A stretch of 64,000 nucleotides of DNA, taken from NCBI GenBank assembly GCA_033026295.1, contig CM065184.1, forward strand, positions 12,527,501-12,591,500. Direction: 5' to 3'. Origin of the DNA: Channa striata (taxonomy: Eukaryota; Chordata; Actinopteri; Anabantiformes; Channidae). The notes under the pieces are model-generated. The model searched no databases. It saw nothing but the letters and a program-made list of their open reading frames with translations, and was not told the DNA's origin. Made by a program: the position numbers and the translations under genes. This document shows positions 61,915 to 64,000 of the stretch, in pieces; position 1 is the first letter of the stretch; each line of letters opens with the position of its first letter.

Positions 61915-62173
61915 GTGGCGTTTACTTCTGTTGGAGGAAAATGTTTTGTTTTTGTGCATTTCCTGAGCATCTACAAATATTCCCCGAAGGCAACGCTGCA
62001 GTGCGATGTTGCGCCACCTGTTTTCAAGGCGCAGTCGTTCCCCGGGGCCCCTCAACAAATCATCTTCCTTGTTTCTCCTTCGGGGAAAGAGACACTGTCA
62101 CTCCTGGGTTTTGGGTGTCATATCATTCTGAAAGATGCTAGAGCAAATTCGACATTTCCGTCTGTCCCAACAG
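61915..62173 (+). other. Exon-like segment of unknown gene (tentative)
   Basis: Bounded by a CTGTAG acceptor-like site (AG at 61913-61914) and a near-perfect donor CAACAG|GTAAGG (GT at 62174). The intervening 259 nt stay open in one + frame, which runs to a stop at 62232, and are richer in CpG than the flanks. I do not recognise the peptide, which contains GAPQQIIFLVSPSGKETL. No partner exon was found within the window. It could be a lncRNA exon, a terminal exon of a distant gene or chance. Confidence 0.15.
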
Positions 62174-62232
62174 GTAAGGTGAGAATCAAAAAAGCAAGTG
62201 ATTGTGAAATTACACAGGAGTTTGGCTTTTAG

Positions 62233-63809
62233 AAATTCATCAGGCTCAAAAGGAGGTGACTCTGTTTCATTGAAAATTTTTAGATGACTTATTTTTGGTT
62301 CAGTTTTTACACACTTTTAGGTCTTTTACAAAGTGGGGTACGTTCTTCACGGCGCCTCCTTTTTTTTTAGTACTTTTTTGCGTGGAACGCCATCGCCACA
62401 CCCTCAGCTTAGCCGTGTATCTGTGCCTCAGCAGTGTAGACATAATGACTGACCTGGATTCATACGACTGTTTTCAATCACCATCTCCCTCCAAGGTTAT
62501 TGGCCAAAATCCAAAGGTTGTTCTGGGATTCCACTTTATCAGAGGCAGAGGCAGAGCAGCATGCGGAGTTAATAATAATTTGGTCTGTGTTTTACAGCTG
62601 TTACACAATGGACACTATGTAAACCTCTTATGACACTGCTTTACATAGCTGTCTACTACTACCACCGCTTCTACCCATTTTAGAAAGTACATCTGTCTCT
62701 GTGAGACACTCAATGACAGACTAATAAGAGAAATATTAGAGCAAGGAAACAAACAAGACATTGTAATCGGTGGAAATCTATAATGCAAACGCTGCGTTGC
62801 ATTATGTTCTTTTGATCCGGTGTTCAGCAGGCAGCTGCTGTGAAGAAAATGTTCCCTTAACAGCACCGGTGTGAAATTTTCTATAGATTTTCATTACAGG
62901 CTCCTAATGCAGTGTGAGAAAGCAGAGTTAGGACGACAGCGAGTAAGTGCTGCCACGCTGCACATCTGCTTTCTCCATTACGAGCCGAGCAAGAGAGCAC
63001 ATTAAAAGCTACAGGTAAGCGGTAATGCAGTGCTCCTCGGCAAAGCCACTATTGTTGTGAGCTTGCACATTCTACGTAGCGTAGATTAAACCAACATTAT
63101 CGCAACTAGGTTCATCCAGGCAGCAAACATGGTTAAAAATTGACATGCCCAAGTTTCATGCATTTTCCTGCAGAAAATAAAAAGGAGTTTACTTATTTAC
63201 TGCCTGACTCCGAACGCGTCTAATGATGAAACTTGACGTCTGTCAACAACGCCTTTTTTGAGGAATAATGAATATATTTACAATGTAATTCAGAACTCCA
63301 GTTGCCTCTAGATAGTTGAGCTTCCCCTTCATGCACCTCTGTATTTTATTCAAAGAAGAACCTCACCAAAGGAAAATCTTCTATTATCCAGCCTAACACT
63401 GCAGCCTGAGGAGAAACACTGGGTAAAACACTGACTTAATATTTTATATTGGTTAGATTATTCATCCACACAAAGACATTTCCCTTTTTTTTCCCTCCTT
63501 CACATTGCAACGCCCTCATTAAAAATGGGACACTGCACATTGAAACTTTTTAAAAATTCAAATATTTTCTTTCAATCTTTAAAGAGCTTATATCTAATGA
63601 ACTAAGATTTAATTTGGCATGGCTTAACATCCATTTGCACTGTTCATAATTAGGAATGCAGACCTCGGTATTAAAATGAAGGGGCAAAGCCCTCAGTAAG
63701 TTCCCAAGTGAAAAAAGAATTGGTTCCACTTTAAGTATTAATTGATTGGCTTTGCAGTATCCCTTACAGGAGAAGTGTACACACACACACATCCATGACA
63801 CCCACCCAG

Positions 63810-63844
<35 letters not shown>

Positions 63845-64000
63845 ACAGAGCACTCATTTCTCATCAATCTGGTGCTGCTTCATTTGCCTGTCTCTCAGTC
63901 CCCCAGAGAGGGACAACCTATCTGCTAGCAGAGCTTAGCATTTGATCATGAGTGTCAATATCAAACTGCAAAGCAGGATTACAGACTGCTGTCGTCAATA
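62233..64000. other. Gene-free region at the window end
   Basis: No exon or RNA gene recognised. It ends with interrupted CA repeats (63779-63840). The stretch 62480-62640 is repeat-poor and could be a conserved element. Nothing else stands out. Confidence 0.6.
63779..63840. repeat. Two CA microsatellite blocks
   Basis: A short CA block (63779-63790) and a long block of about 14 units (63813-63840), separated by ATCCATGACACCCACCCAGC. Confidence 0.9.

Overview
This window is vertebrate nuclear DNA, most probably from a ray-finned (teleost) fish. Exons are short, split by phased GT-AG introns and separated by kilobases of non-coding sequence. CA/GT microsatellites are abundant, recognisable transposons are few, and there are no bacterial operons. 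I assembled two real genes by reading exons through their splice sites. No other protein-coding gene is supported.

Region 1 (1 to about 13.3 kb, + strand) is the 3' half of ebf3 (early B-cell factor 3, COE/Olf-1 family transcription factor). Six coding exons (3819-3907, 8816-8881, 9096-9267, 9691-9876, 10302-10391, 11705-11736) join in frame into 210 complete residues plus a stop. They encode the helix-loop-helix part with the vertebrate-type duplicated second helix, and the Ser/Pro-rich C-terminal region ending MSGLVVPPM. The DNA-binding and IPT/TIG exons lie upstream of the window. The 3' UTR runs to about 13.26 kb. Just upstream of exon 10302-10391 is a sequence that looks like a decayed copy of the exon extension used in the long mammalian EBF3 isoform.

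Region 2 (about 13.3-21.3 kb) is intergenic, between the two convergent genes.

Region 3 (about 21.3-41 kb, - strand) is a complete mgmt coding region (O6-methylguanine-DNA methyltransferase). Its four coding exons (38401-38265, 29552-29392, 25041-24902, 22121-21993) join into 188 codons plus a stop. The PCHRV active site, the arginine finger, the flipping tyrosine and the four zinc ligands are all present. Introns are 2.8, 4.3 and 8.7 kb. A CpG-richer stretch with divergent CCAAT boxes at about 40.25-41.0 kb is the likely promoter and non-coding first exon.

Region 4 (41-64 kb) has no supportable gene. It holds a GC-rich patch at 48.18-48.76 kb, microsatellites, hairpins, and AT-rich stretches that look like conserved non-coding elements but cannot be confirmed without alignment. 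The tail-to-tail order ebf3/mgmt followed by a gene desert matches the human 10q26.3 order as I recall it. By analogy, the mgmt introns and the desert are plausible places for long-range ebf3 enhancers. The two proteins do not work together: Ebf3 is a developmental regulator and Mgmt is a suicide DNA-repair enzyme.
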